64,000 nt of DNA, taken from assembly GCF_024679095.1 (NCBI RefSeq), contig NW_026111661.1, positions 62,001-126,000 of the forward strand, given 5' to 3'. Origin of the DNA: Eriocheir sinensis. Taxonomy: Eukaryota; Arthropoda; Malacostraca; Decapoda; Varunidae. Numbering within the stretch: the first letter of the stretch is position 1; each line of letters begins with the position of its first letter. Made by a program: the position numbers and the translations under genes. The notes under the pieces are model-generated. The model had not been told where the DNA came from, ran no database searches, and was given only the letters and a program-made list of their open reading frames with translations. Shown here in pieces: positions 14,770 to 29,381 of the stretch.

Positions 14770-16694
14770 TACGTGTTTACATCATTTGATGTGTATTTTG
14801 TATATATATTTCTATAGAAATCTACGTTGATTTATAAGTATTCGTATATAGATTTTGAAATAAATTTACACTGTTTTATGTGTATTTTGCATATTTTTTC
14901 AATACAAATTTACCTTATTGTATATACATTTTGTATATTAATTTTAATACAAATTTAATTATGCTATGTGTATTTTTGTATATGTATTTTTATAAAAATA
15001 TGCTTTATTTTATGGGTATTTTGCATTTTTATTTTCATATAAATTTACATTATTTTATTTATATTCTGTTTTTTTTTAAACAATTTTACATTATTCTATG
15101 TGTATTTTGTATATCTATTTTTATACGTATTTACTTAATTTTATGTGTATTTTGTATATATATTTTTATAGAAATCTACGTTATTTTATGTGTATTCGTA
15201 TATATATTTTGAAACAAATTTACATTGTTTTTTATGTATTTTTGCATATCTCTTTCAATACAAATTTACCTTATTGTATGTGCATTTTGTATATTTATTT
15301 CAATACAAATTTAAATATTTTATGTGTATTTTGGTATATATATTTTTATAAGAAATGCGCTATTTAATGGGAATTTTGCATCTTTATTTTCATACAAATT
15401 TACAATATTTTATTAATATTCGGTGTATTTATTTTGATACGATTTCACATTATTCTATTTGTTTTTTGTATATATTTTTTTATACATATTTACATTATTT
15501 AATGTGTATCTTGCATCTTTTATCGTAATTTTGTTTATTTATTTTTATACGAATTTACATTATTTTAGGTGTATTAGATATGTATATTTTTATACTTATT
15601 TATATCATTTTATTTGTGTTTTGAATATATATTTTCATAGAAATTTACTCTATTTTATGGGTATTCGTATATATATTTTGATACAAATTTACATTATCTA
15701 TGTTTATTTTGCATATCTATTTCAATACAAATTTACCATATTGTATGTGTATTTTGTATATTTATTTTAATACAAATTTAATTATTTTATGTGTATTTTT
15801 GTAAAAATATGCGTTATTATTTGGGTATTTTGCATCTTTATATTCATACAAATTTACATTATTTTATTGACATATTGTTTATTTATTTTTATACGATTTT
15901 ACATTATTCAATGTGTATTTTGTATATATATTTTTATACACATTTACATTATTTAATGTATATTTTGTATATATATTTTATATAAATTTCATATACGAAT
16001 TTAATTACTTCTGTGTTTTTTTGTATATAGTTTTATACAAATTTACGTTATTTTATGTGTATTTTGTATATTTATATTTATACAAATACACATTCTTTTA
16101 TTGGTATTTTGTTTATTTATTTTGATACGAATTTACATTATTTTATGTGTATTTTGTATACATTTTCTTATACGTATTTACTTCATTTTATGTGTATTTT
16201 GTATATACACATTTATTTGTATTTCATACAAATCTACGTTATTTTATGTGTAATCGTATATATATTTTGAAACAAATTTACATTGTTTTATATGTATTTT
16301 GCATATCTATTTCAATACAGATTTACCTTATTGTATGTGTATTTTGTATATTTATTTTAATACAAATTAATTTTTTATGTGTATTTTGGTATATATATTT
16401 TTATAAAAAATGCATTATTTAATGGGTATTTTGCATCTTTATTTTCATACAAATTTACATTGTTTTATTAATATTCTGTGTATTTGTTTTGATACGATTT
16501 TACATTATTCTATTTGTGTTTTGTATATATTTTTTTATACATATTTACATTATTTAATGTGTATTTTGTATATTTTAAAACAAATTTACGTTATTTTATG
16601 CGCATCTGTTAAAATATTTTCATACAAATTTACATTATTTTATGCATTTTGTATATATATTTCAATACAAATTTAGTTTATTTTATGTATATTT

Positions 16695-16735
16695 TGTATA
16701 TCTATTTTCATTCGTATCAAAATAAATAAACAAAA
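16695..16735. other. recurring forward-to-reverse switch, inverted copy
   Basis: ATCTATTTTCATTCGTATCA is, with its flanks, the exact reverse complement of the join at 27478-27510 (TGATACGAATGAAAATAGAT). Confidence 0.85.
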
Positions 16736-17379
16736 TAGCAATAAGATAATGTAAATTTGCATGAGAAAACATATAAAAATACACATAAAATAACGCAAAT
16801 TTCTAAAAAATATATGTACAAAAATGCACATAAAATAAAGTAAATTTGCATAAAAATATATATACAAAACACACATTAAATAATGTAAATGCGTACATAA
16901 AATAACCTAAATTTGTATAAAACTATATACAAAAATACACAAAAATATATATACAAAAAACAAATTGAATAAAATCGTATCAAAATAAATTCACCGAATA
17001 TTAATAAAATAATGTAAATTTGTATGAAAATAGAGATACAAAATTCCCATCAAATAGCGCATTTCTTATAAAAATATATATACCAAAATACACATAAAAT
17101 ATTTAAATTTGTATTGAAATAAATATACAAAATGCACATACAATAAGGTAAACTTCTGTTGAAAGAGATATGCAAAAATACATATAAAAAATTGTAAATT
17201 TGTTTCAAATATATATGAATACACATAAAATAACATAGATTTCTATAAAAATATATATACAAAATACACATAAAATTAGGTAAATACGAATAAAGAAATG
17301 TAAACAAAATACACATAAAATAATATAAATTCGAAACAAAATAAATAAACAAAATACCAATAAAAGAATGTGTATTTGT
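16713..17379 (-). repeat. satellite block 8, reverse
   Basis: Reverse units matching 58614-59283 (offset about 41,902). It includes a short stretch near 16950-16990 where monomers are shortened (ACAAATTGAATAAAATCG), shared with the partner in slightly altered form (58861 onward). Confidence 0.85.
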
Positions 17380-17400
17380 TCTGTGTATTTTTGTATATAG
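17360..17400. other. reverse-to-forward switch, shared with 59283
   Basis: AAAGAATGTGTATTTGTTCT joins GTGTATTTTTGTATATAG; the same join occurs at about 59270-59300. Confidence 0.8.
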
Positions 17401-18950
17401 TTTTATACAAATTTACGATATTTTTTGTGTATTTTGTATATTTATATTTATACAAATACACATTCTTTTACTGGTATTTTGTTAATTTATTTTGATACGA
17501 TTTTTATGTGTATTTTGTATTCATTTTTTTATACGTATTTACTTCATTTTACGTGTATTTTGTATATATTTTTGTAGAAATCAACGTTATTTTATGTGTA
17601 TTCGTATATATATTTTGAAACAAATTTACATTGTTTTATATGTATTTTGCATATCTATTTCAATACAAATTTACCTTACAGTATGTGCATTTTTTATATT
17701 TATTTTAATACAAATTTTAATATTTTATGTGTATTTTGGTATATATATTTTTATAAAAAATGCGTTATTTTATGGCTTTTTTTCATCTTTATTTTCATAC
17801 AAATTTACATTATTTAATTAATATTCTGTGTATTTATTTTGATACGATTTTACATTATTCTATTTGTGTTTTGTATATATTTTTTTTATACATATTTACA
17901 TTATTTAATTAGTATTTTGTATATATATTTGATACAAATTTACGTTATTTTAAGTGTATATGTTTATATATTTTCATTCAAATTTCCATTATTTTATGTG
18001 TATTTTGTATATGTATTTCAATACAAATTTAACTAATTTTATGTGTATTTTGTATATTTATTTTCATACAAATTTAAATTATTTTTGTGTATTTTTGTAT
18101 ATAGTTTTATACAAACTTAGGTTATTTTATGAGTATTTTGTATATTTATTTTCATACAAATACACATTCATTTATTGATATTTTTTTTATTTATTTTGAC
18201 GAGAATTTAAATTATTTAATGTATATTTTGTATATATATATTTTTATACGTATTTACATCATTTCATGTGTATTTTGTATATATATTTCTATAGAAATAT
18301 ACGTTATTTTACATTGTTTTATGTGCATTTTGCATATTTTTTCAATACAAATTTACCTTATTCTACGTGCTTTTTGTATATTAATTTTAATACAAATTTA
18401 GCTATTCTATGTGTATTTTTGTATATGTATTTTTTAAAAAAATATGCTTTATTTTATGGGTATTTTGCATCTTTATTTTCATACAAAATTACATTATTTT
18501 ATTGATATTCTGTGTATTTATTTTGATACGATTTTACATTATTCTATGTATATTTTGTATATCTATTTTATACCAATGTACGTTATTTTATGTGATTTTG
18601 TTTTCATTTCATACAAATTTACATTATTTTTGTGAATTTTGTACATGTATTTAAATACAAATTTAACTAATTATATGTATATTTTGTATATCTATTTTCA
18701 TACAAATTGAAATTAATTTTTTGTATTTTTGTATATATTTTTATTCAAATTTTCGTAATTTTATGTGTATTTTGTATATTATTTTCCTACAAATATACGT
18801 TCTTTTATCGGAATTTTATTTATTTATTTTGATACGAATTTTCATTTTTTTTAGGTGTATTTGATATATATATTTTTATACTTATTTACATAATTTTATA
18901 TGTATTTTGAATATATATTTTCATAGAAATTTACTCTATATGTATATGTA
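17380..18950 (+). repeat. satellite block 9, forward
   Basis: Forward units. Positions 17380-18547 match 59283-60488; about 17590-18300 also matches 38480-39170. At about 18310 one marker monomer (TTTTGAAACA) present at 54784 is missing, a one-unit deletion. From about 18280 on, the block matches 54720-55433. Confidence 0.85.
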
Positions 18951-21275
18951 TAGAAAATACACATGAAATAATCTAAACTCGTATCGAAATAAATGAACAA
19001 AATACCGATAAAATAATGTAATTTTGAATGCAAATATATATAGAAAATACACATAAAATAACGTAAATACAAATAAATATATACACATAAAATAATTTGG
19101 ATTTGAATGAAAATCGATATAAAAATAAACTTAAAATATGGCAAATTTATAATGAAATATATATACGAAATACACAAAATAATTAGAATAGTTTCAAAAT
19201 ATATATACGAATACACATAAAATAACGAAGATTTCTATAGAAATATATATTCAAAATACACATGAAATGTTGTAAATACGTATAAAAATATATATACAAA
19301 ATACACATTAAATAATGTAAATTCGTGTCAAAATAAATAATTAAAATATCAATAAAAGAATGTGTATTTGTATGAAAATACATATACAAAATACACATAA
19401 AATAACGTATATTGTAATAAAACTATATATAAAAATACACATAAATAAGTTAAATTTGTATGAAAGTAAATATACAAAATACACATAAAATTAGGTAAAT
19501 TTGTAAAGAAATACATATACAAAATACACATAAAATAATGTAAATTTGAATGAAAATATATAAACAAATACACTTAAATTAACATAAATTTGTATAAAAT
19601 ATATATAAAAAATACTCATTAAATATTGTAAATATGTATAAAAAATATATATACAAAACACAAATAGAATAATGTAAAATCGTATTAAAATAAATACACA
19701 GAATGTAAATAAAATAATGTAAATTTGTAAAATAACGCATTTTTAATAAATATACGAAATACGCATGAAAGGATGTAAATACGTATAAAAATATATATAC
19801 AAAATATACATTAAACAATGTAAATTCGCGTCAAAATATATGAACAAAATGTAAATAAAAGAATGTGTATTTGAATGAAAATAAATATACAAAATATACA
19901 TAAGATAACATAAATTCACAAAAATAATTAAAATTTGTATGAAAATAAATATACAAAATACACATAAAATTAGGTAAATTTGTATTGAAATACAAATACA
20001 AAATACACATAAAATACTGTAAATTTGAATGAAAATACATAAACAAATACACTTAAAGTAACGTAAATTTGTATAAAAAAATATATACAAAACACAAATA
20101 GAATAATGTAAAATCGTATCAAAATAAATACACAGAATATTAATAAAATAATGTAAAGCAAAATACCCATAAAATAACGCATTTTTTTTTAAATGTATAT
20201 ACAAAAATACACATAAAAAAAATTATTTGTATTATAATAAATATACAAAATACACATACAATAAGGTAAATCTGTATTGAAATAGATATGCAAAATACAT
20301 ATAAAACAATGTAAATTTGTTTCAAAATATATATACGATTACACATAAAATAACGTAGATTTGCATGAAAATATATATACAAAATACACGTAAAATGAAG
20401 CAAATACGTATAAAAAAATGTATACAAAATACACATAAAATAATGTAAATTCGTATCAAAATAAATAAACAAAATACCAATAAAAGAATGTGTATTTGTA
20501 TAAATATAAATATACAAAATACACATAAAATAACATAAATTTATATAAAACTATATACAAAAATACACAGAAGTAATTAAATTCGTATGAAAATAGATAT
20601 ACAAAATACAGATAAAATAAGCTAAATTTGAATTGAAATGTATATACAAAATACATAAAATAATGTGAATTTGTATCAAAGTATTTATAAAAATACATAT
20701 AATAACGTAAATTTGTTTAAAAATATATAAACAAAATACACATTAAGTAATGTAAATACGTATAAAAAATATGTACAAAATACACATATAATCATGTAAT
20801 TCGTATCAAACTAAATAAACAAAATAGCAATAAAATAATGTAAATTTGTATGAGAAAACATAAACAAATACATATAAAATAACGCTAATTTCTATAAAAA
20901 TATATGTCCAAAAATGAACGTAAAATAAAGTAACTTTGGAAAAAATATATATACAAAACACACATTAAATAATGTAAATGCGTACATAAAATAAAATAAT
21001 TTGTATAAAACTATATACAAAAATACACAAAAATAATTTAAATTTGTAGGAAAAGAAATATACAAAATACACATAAAATTAGGTTAATTTCTATTGAAAT
21101 ACATATACAAAATACACATAAAATAATGTAAATTTGAAAGAAAATATATAAACAAATACACATATAATAACGTAAATTTGTATGAAATATAAATACAAAA
21201 TACACATTAAATAATGTAAATATCTATAAAAAAAATATATACAAAACACAAATAGAATAATGTAAAATCGTATCA
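18278..21275. repeat. segmental duplication C (partner 54720-57784)
   Basis: About 3 kb including the switch at 18950. A marker monomer present in the partner at 54784 is absent here at 18315. It overlaps the end of duplication B by about 270 bp because both families share this sequence. Confidence 0.85.
18930..18965. other. forward-to-reverse switch, shared with 55433
   Basis: TTTACTCTATATGTATATGT passes into ATAGAAAATACACATGAAAT; the partner at 55420-55450 has ATATATATAG at the centre. Confidence 0.8.
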
Positions 21276-23692
21276 AAATATATACACAGAATATTAATAA
21301 AATAATGTAAATTTGTATGAAAATTAAGATGCAAAATACCTATAAAATAACGCATTTTTTATAAAATTATTGATACCAAAATACACATAAAATATTTGAA
21401 TTTGTATCAAAATAAATATACAAAATGCACATACAATAAGGTAAATTTGTATTGAAATAGATATGCAAAATACATTTAAAATAATGTAGATTTGTTTCAA
21501 AATATATATGCGAATTCACATAAAATAACGTACATTTCTATAAAAATACATATACAAAATACAAATATAATTAAGTAAATACGTATAAAAAAATGTATAC
21601 AAAATACACATAAAATAATGTAAATTCGTATAAATATAAATAAACAATATAGCAATAAAAGAATGTGTATTTGTATAAATATAAATATACAAAATACACA
21701 TATAATAACGTAAATTTATATAAAACTATATACATAAAATAATGCAAATTTCTATAAAAATATATGTACAAAAATGAACATAAAATAAATTTGCATAAAA
21801 ATATTTATACAAAATACACATTAGATAATGTAAATGAGTATAAAAATATGTATACAAAATACCTATGAAATAATTTAAATTAGTATCGAATTAAATTAAG
21901 AAAATACCAATATAATAATGTAATTTTGGATGAAAATATATAAACAAAATACACATAAAATAACCTAAATACAAATACAAATATACACATAAAATAATTT
22001 AAATTTGAATGAGATAAATATACAAAATAAACATAAAATAAGGTAAATTTGTAATGAAATATATGAAAAAATACACATAAAATAATATAAATTTGTATGA
22101 AAATATATATACAAATACACATTAAATAACATGAATTTGTATAAAATTTGTTTCAAAATATATACTTATATACTCAATAAAATAACGTAATTTCTTTATG
22201 AAAAATATATATACAAAAAACACATAAAATAATGTAAATATGTATGAAAATAAATAAACAAATACACATAAAATAATGTAAATTTGGATAAAATATATAT
22301 ACAAAATGAACATTAAATAATGTAAATATGTATAAAAAAATATATACAAAAAACACATAGAATAATGTTAAATCGTATCAAAATAAATAAAGAGAATATC
22401 AATAAAATAATGTAAATTTGTATGAAAATAAAGATGCAAAATATCCATATAATAACGCATATTTCCATTAAAATATATATACAAAAATACATATAAAATA
22501 ATTAAATTTGTATTAAAATAAATATACAAAATGCACGTTCAATAAAGTAAATTTGTATTGAAATAGATATGCAAAATACACATTAAAAATGTAAATTTGT
22601 ATCAAAATATATATACGAATACTAATAAAACAGAGTAAATTTCTATGAAAATCTACATTCAAAATAGATATACAAAATACACATATAACTAGTTAAATTT
22701 GTATTTAAATACATGTACAAAAAACACATAAAATAATATAGATTTTTATGAAATGAAAACAAATACATTTTATATAAAATATATATACAAAATACACATA
22801 GAATAATGTAAAATCATATCAACATAAATACACAGAATATCAATAAAATAATGTAAATTTGTATGAAAATAAAGATGCAAAATACCCATAAAATAAAGCA
22901 TATTTTTATAAAAATACATATACAAAAATACACATAGATTAATCAAATTTTTATTAAAATTAATATACAAAATGCACATACAATAAGGTACATTTGTATT
23001 GAAAAATATGCAAAATACACATAAAACAATGTAAATTTGTTTCAAAATATATATGCGAATACACATAAAATAACGCAGATTTCTATAGAAATATATATAC
23101 AAAATACACTTGAAATAATGTAAAATGCGTATTAAAATATATATACAAAGTACATATAAAATAATGTAAATTCGAATCAATATAAATCAACAAAATACCA
23201 ATAAAATAATATATATTTGAATGAAAATAGATTTACAAAATACACATAACATAACTAAAATTTGTATTGAAATATATACAAAAATACATAAAAATAATTT
23301 GAGTTTGTATGAAAATAGATATTCAAAATACATATAAAACTAGGTAAATTTTTTTTCAAATATATATACAAAATACCCATAAAATATTGTAAATTTGTGT
23401 CAAAATATATAAACAAATACACATAAAATAACTTAAAATAACGTAAATATGTATCAAATATATATACAAAAAACACATTAAATAATGGAAATATGTATAA
23501 AAAAATATATACAAAACATAAGTAAAATAATGTAAAATCGTATCAAAATAAATACAGAAAATATTAATAAAATAATGTAAATTTGTATGAAAATTAAGAT
23601 GCAAAATACCCATAAAATAACGCATTTTTTATAAAAATATATATATGAAAAAACATAAAATATTTGATTTTTATTAAAATAAATAGATATAC
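18951..23692 (-). repeat. satellite block 10, longest reverse block of the first half
   Basis: Reverse units. Positions 18951-21275 match 55433-57784. Positions about 20880-22185 are an inverted copy of 1-1300. Positions about 22660-22790 are an inverted relative of 18550-18700 and 33880-34010 (ATGAAATGAAAACAAA mark). Positions 23216-23690 match about 1960-2440. The block is thus a composite of pieces found elsewhere in both orientations. Confidence 0.85.
20880..22185 (-). repeat. inverted copy of 1-1300
   Basis: Read on the minus strand this stretch gives the same series of monomers as 1-1300, from the AAGTATATATTTTGAAACAA-type start at 22180 to the TTTTTGGACATATA mark near 20900. Confidence 0.8.
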
Positions 23693-23979
23693 ATTCTTTT
23701 ATTGGTATTTTGTTTATTTATTTTGTTTCGAATTTACATTATTTTACGTGTATTTTGTTTACATTTTTTTATACGTATTTACTTAATTTTATGTGTATTT
23801 TGTATATATATTTTTATAGAAATCTACGTTATTTTTTGTGTATTCGTATATATATTTTGAAACAAATTTACATTGTTTTATATGTATTTTTGCATATCTC
23901 TTTCAATAGAAGTTTACCTTATTGTATGTGCATTTTGTATATTTATTTCAATACAAATTTAAATATTTTATGTGTATTT

Positions 23980-24110
<131 letters not shown>

Positions 24111-24228
24111 TTATAAGAAATGCGCGATTTGATGGGCATATTGCATCTTTATTTTCATACAAATTTACATTATTTTATTAATATTCGGTGTATTTATTTT
24201 GATACGATTTTACATTATTCTATTTGTT

Positions 24229-24246
24229 TTTATATATATATATATA
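24229..24246. repeat. short (AT)n tract
   Basis: About 18 bp of alternating AT inside the monomer that normally reads TTTGTTTTTTGTATATATTT. It may represent an early stage of the same expansion seen in the long arrays. Confidence 0.7.
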
Positions 24247-24369
24247 TTTTTTATACATATTTACATTATTTAATGTGTATCTTGCATATATATTACCTAC
24301 AAATATATTATCTATTATTTATTTTCATACAAACACATTCTTTTCATGATATTTTGTTTATTTATTTTG

Positions 24370-24596
<227 letters not shown>

Positions 24597-24718
24597 TTTT
24601 ATATGTATTTACATCATTTCATGTGTGTTTTGTATATATATTTCTATAGAAATCAACGTTATTTTACGTGTATTCGTATATATATTTTGAAACAAATTTA
24701 CACTGTTTTATTTGTATT

Positions 24719-24834
24719 ATTAATGTAAATACGTATAAAAAAATATGTACAAAATACACATATAATCATGTAATTCGTATCAAAATAAATAAACAAAATA
24801 CCAATAAAATAATATAAATTTGTTTGAGTAAACG
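24719..24834 (-). repeat. satellite block 12, short inverted patch
   Basis: Only about 116 bp in reverse orientation between two forward blocks. It is nearly identical to 42008-42123, including ATAATCATGTAATTCGTAT-like and GAGTAAACGTGTAT marks, so it is a copied or inverted fragment with a traceable source family. Confidence 0.8.
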
Positions 24835-25906
24835 TGTATGTTGCATATTTTTTCAATACAAATTTACCTTCTTATATACGCATTTTGTATATTAATTTTA
24901 ATACAAATTTAATTATCCGATGTGTATTTTTGTATCTGTATGTTTATAAACATATGCTTTATTTTTTGGGTATTTTGCATCTTTATTTTCATACAAATTT
25001 ACATTATTTTATTGATATTCTGCTCACTCATTTTGATACGAATTGACATTAATCTATGTGTATTTTGTATATATTTTTCATACAAATTTACTTTATTTTA
25101 TGTGTATTTGTTTATATAATTTGACACAAATTTACAATATTTTATGGGTATTTTGTATATACATGTCAAAAGAAATTTATCTAGTTTTATGTGTATTTTG
25201 TATATCTATTTTCATACAAACTCAAATTATTTCTATGTATTTTTGTATATATTTTAATACAAATTTTAGTTATGTTATGTGTATTTTGTAAATTCATTTT
25301 CATTCAAATATATATTATTTTATTGGTGTTTTGTTGATTTATATTGATACGAATTTACATTATTTTATATGTACTTTGTATATATATTTTTATACGCTTT
25401 TCCATTATTTAATATTTATTTTGAATATATATTTTTATACAAATTCATTGTATTTTATGTGTATTTGTATATATATTTTCATATAAATTTACATTATTTT
25501 ATGTGTATTTTGTACATATATTTTATTACAAATCTACCTTATTTTATGTTTATATTGTATGTGTATTTTGTATATTTATATTTATCCAAATACACATTCT
25601 TTTATTGGTATTTTGTTTATTTATTTTAATTCGAATTTACATTATTTTATGTGTATTTTGTATACATTTTTTATACGTATTTACTTAATTTTATATGTAT
25701 TTTGTATATATATATATTTATAGAAATCTACGTTTTTTTATTTGTATTCGTATATATAGTTTGAAACAAATTCACATTGTTTTATATGTATTTTTGCATA
25801 TCTCTTTTAATACAAATTTACCTTATTGTATGTGCATTTTGTATATTTATTTCAATGCAAATTTAAAAATTTTATGTGTATTTTGGTATATATATTTTTA
25901 TAAGAT
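24835..25906 (+). repeat. satellite block 13, forward
   Basis: Forward units. About 24870-25330 matches 39230-39715 and 40620-41075, and is matched in inverse at 42400-42779 and 61810-62260. About 25350-25790 matches 41080-41515 and 35375-35800. Confidence 0.8.
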
Positions 25907-26111
25907 TACGAAAATTTGAATAAAAATATATACAAAAGAACAAAAAAATAAAATTCAATTTGTAAATAGATATACAAAATACAACTATAATTAGTTAAAT
26001 TTGTATTTAAATACATGTACAAAATACACATAAAATAATGTAAATTTGGATGAAATGAAAACAAATTCACATAAAATAGCGTACATTTGTATAAAATAGA
26101 TATACAAAATA
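25907..26111 (-). repeat. satellite block 14, short inverted patch
   Basis: About 205 bp in reverse orientation. It is the reverse complement of the 18550-18750 / 52345-52560 type segment, recognised by ATGAAATGAAAACAAATTC and ATTTAAATACATGTACAAA. It lies between two forward blocks with no intervening non-repeat sequence. Confidence 0.8.
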
Positions 26112-27495
26112 ATTTTATGTGTATTTTGTATATTTATTTTCATACAAATTTAAATTATTTTTGTGTATTTTTGTATATAGTTTTATACAAACTTAGGTTA
26201 TATTATGAGTATTTTGTATATCTATTTTCATACAAATACACATTCTTTTATTGATATTTTGTTTATTTATTTTGACGAGAATTTAAATTACTTAATGTGT
26301 ATTTTTGCATATCTCTTTCAATACAAGTTTAACTTATTGTATGTGCATTTTGTATATTTACTTCAATACAAATTTAAATATTTTATGTGGATTTTGGTAT
26401 ATATATTTTTATAAGAAATGCCCTATTTGATGGGAATTTTGCATCTTTATTTTCATACAAATTTACATTATTTTATTAATATTCGGTGTATTTATTTTGA
26501 TACGATTTCACATTATTCTATTTGTTTTTTGTATATATTTTTTTTATACATATTTACATTATTTAATGTGTATCTTGCATATATATTTCATACAAATTTA
26601 TTATCTGTTTTTTTATTTTCATACAAATACACATTCTTTTCATGATATTTTGTTCATTTATTTTGACACGAATTTACCTAGATATGTATTTTGTATATAT
26701 ATTTTTATACGTATTTACATAATTTCATGTGTATTTTGTATATATATTTCTATAGAAATCTACGTTATTTTATGTGTATTCGTATATATATTTTGAAACA
26801 AATTTACTTTTTTTTATATGTATTATTGAATATCTCTTTCAATACATATTTACCTTACTGTATATGCATTTTGTATATTTATTTCAATACAAATTTAAAT
26901 ATTTGATGTGTAATTTGGTATATATATTTTTATAAAAAATGCGCTATTTTATGGGAATTTTGCTTCTTTCTTTTCATACAAATTTACATTATTTTATTGA
27001 TATTCTGTGTATTTATATTGAAAGGATTTTACATTATTCTATTTCTTTTTTGTATATATTTTTTTATACACATTTACATTATTTAATGTGTATCTTGCAT
27101 ATATATTTTATACAAATTTACGTTATTTTAAAAGTATTTGTTTATATATTTTCATTCAAATTTACATTATTCTATGTGTATTTTGTATATGTATTTCAAT
27201 ACAAATTTACCTAATTTTATGTGTATTTTGTATATTTCTTTTCATACAAATTTTAAATATTTTTGTGTATTTTTGTATATAGTTTTATACAAATTTAGGT
27301 TATTTGATGTACGCATTTACTTTATTTAATGTGTGTTTTGTATATATATTTTTATGCAAATTTACTTTATTTTATGTGCATTTTTGTACATATATTTTTT
27401 TAGAAATTTGCGTTAATTTATGTTTATTTGTATATGTTGTCTCATACAAATTTACATTATTTGATTGCTATTTTGTTTATTTATTTTGATACGAA
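26112..27495 (+). repeat. satellite block 15, forward
   Basis: Forward units. The start (26112-26300) resembles 18030-18210; the remainder follows the 8.3-9.1 kb and 11.0-12.2 kb arrays, with deletions. It ends at the recurring forward-to-reverse switch GATACGAATGAAAATAGATA. Confidence 0.8.
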
Positions 27496-27515
27496 TGAAA
27501 ATAGATATACAAAAT
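27478..27515. other. recurring forward-to-reverse switch, copy 2
   Basis: TGATACGAATGAAAATAGAT; 36 bp here are the exact reverse complement of the join at 16712. Confidence 0.85.
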
Positions 27516-28198
27516 GTACATAAAATAAACTAAATTTGTATTGAAATATATACAAAATACATAAAATGATGTAAATTTGTATCAAAGTATTTTAACAGAT
27601 GCGCATAAAATAACGTAAATTTGTTTTAAATATACAAAATACACATTAAATATGTATAAAAAAATATATACAAAACACAAATAGAATAGTGTAAAATCGT
27701 ATCAAAATAAATACACAGAATATTAATAAAACAATGTAAATTTATATGAAAATAAAGATGCAAAATTCCCATTAAATAACACATTTTTTATAAAAATATA
27801 TATACAAAATACACATGAAAAAATTCATTTGTATTAAAATAGATATGCAAAATACATATAAAACAATGTAAATTTGTTTCAAAATATATATACGAATACA
27901 TAAAATAACGTAGATTTGTATAAAATATATATACAAAATACATAAATGAAGTAAATACGTATAAGAAAATGTATACAAAATACCTATAAAATAATGTAAA
28001 TTCGTATCAAAATAAATAAACAAGATACCAATAAAAGAATGTGTATTTGTATAAATATAAATATACAAAATACACATAAAATAACGTAAATTTGTATAAA
28101 ACTATACAAAAATACAGAAGTAATAAATTCGTATGAAAATAGATATAAAATACACATAAAATAAGCTAAATTTGAATTGAAATGTATATACAAAGTAC
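27496..28198 (-). repeat. satellite block 16, reverse
   Basis: Reverse units closely related to 12178-12970 and 47692-48340, with the same mark TTTAACAGATGCGCATAAAA. It has extra small deletions, for example in the 27840-27950 and 28100-28150 stretches. Confidence 0.85.
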
Positions 28199-29381
28199 AA
28201 TATTTTATGTGTATATTTGTATTTGTATTTAGGTTATTTTATGTGTATTTTGTATATATATTTTCATCCAAAATTACATGATTTTATTGGTGTTTTCTTA
28301 ATTTAACTCGATACGAATTTAGATTATTTCATAGGTATTTTCTATACATATTTTTATACTCATTTACATTATCTAATGTGTGTTTTGTATATATATTTTT
28401 ATGCAAATTTATTTTATGTTCATTTTTGTACATATATTTTTATAGAAATTTGCGTTATTTTATGTATATAGTTTTATATAAATTTACGTTATTTTATGTG
28501 CATTTTGTATATTTATATTTATACAAATACACATTTTTTTATTGGTATATTGTTTATTTACATTTATACGAATTTACATTATTTTATGTGTATTTTGTAT
28601 ACATTTTTTTATACGTATTTACTTAATTTTATATGTATTTTGTATATGTATTTTTATAGAAATCTACGTTATTTTGTGTATTCGTATATATATTTTGAAA
28701 CAAATTTACATTATTTTATATGTATTTTGCATATCTATTTCAATACAAATTTACTTTATTGTATGTGCATTTTGTATATTTATTTTAATACAAGTTCAAA
28801 TATTTTATGTGTATTTTGGTATCAATAGTTTTATAAAAAATGCGTTATTTTATAGGTATTTTGCATCTTAATTTTCATACAAATTTACATTATTTTATTA
28901 ATATTCTGTGTATATATTTTGATACGATTTTACATTATTCTATTTGTGCTTTGTATATATTTTTTATACATATTTACATTATTTAATGTGTATTTTGTAT
29001 ATATATTTCATACAAATTTACGTTATTATATGTGTATTTGTTTATATATTTTCTTTCAAATTTACATTATTTTATGTGTATTTTGTAAATGTATTTCAAT
29101 ACAAATTAACCTAATTTTATGTGTAATTTGTATATTTCTTTTCAGACAAATTTAAATTATTTTTGTGTATTTTTGTATATAGTTTTATACAAATTTAGGT
29201 TATTTTACGTACGCATTTACATTATTTAATGTGTGTTTTGTATATATATTTTTATCGAAAGTTACTTTATTTTATGTTCATTTTTGGACATATTTTTATA
29301 GAAATTAGCGTTATTTTATATGTATTTGTATATGTTTTCTCATACAAATTTACATTATTTTATTGATATTTTGTTTATTCT
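28199..29381 (+). repeat. satellite block 17, forward
   Basis: Forward units matching about 190-1374 (offset about 28,010) and ending at the same type of forward-to-reverse switch (TTTGTTTATTCTGATAAAAA here, TTTGTTTATTCTTATAAAAA at 1357). Confidence 0.85.

Larger units (their letters stand above)
15993..18547. repeat. segmental duplication B (partner 57908-60488)
   Basis: About 2.55 kb with both switch points (16712 and 17379) preserved in the partner; offset about 41,902-41,941. Confidence 0.85.

Noticed and set aside
24719..24834. MITE or foldback transposon insertions behind the short inverted patches
   Set aside because: The patches consist only of satellite monomers; no terminal inverted repeat separate from the monomer and no target-site duplication is visible.
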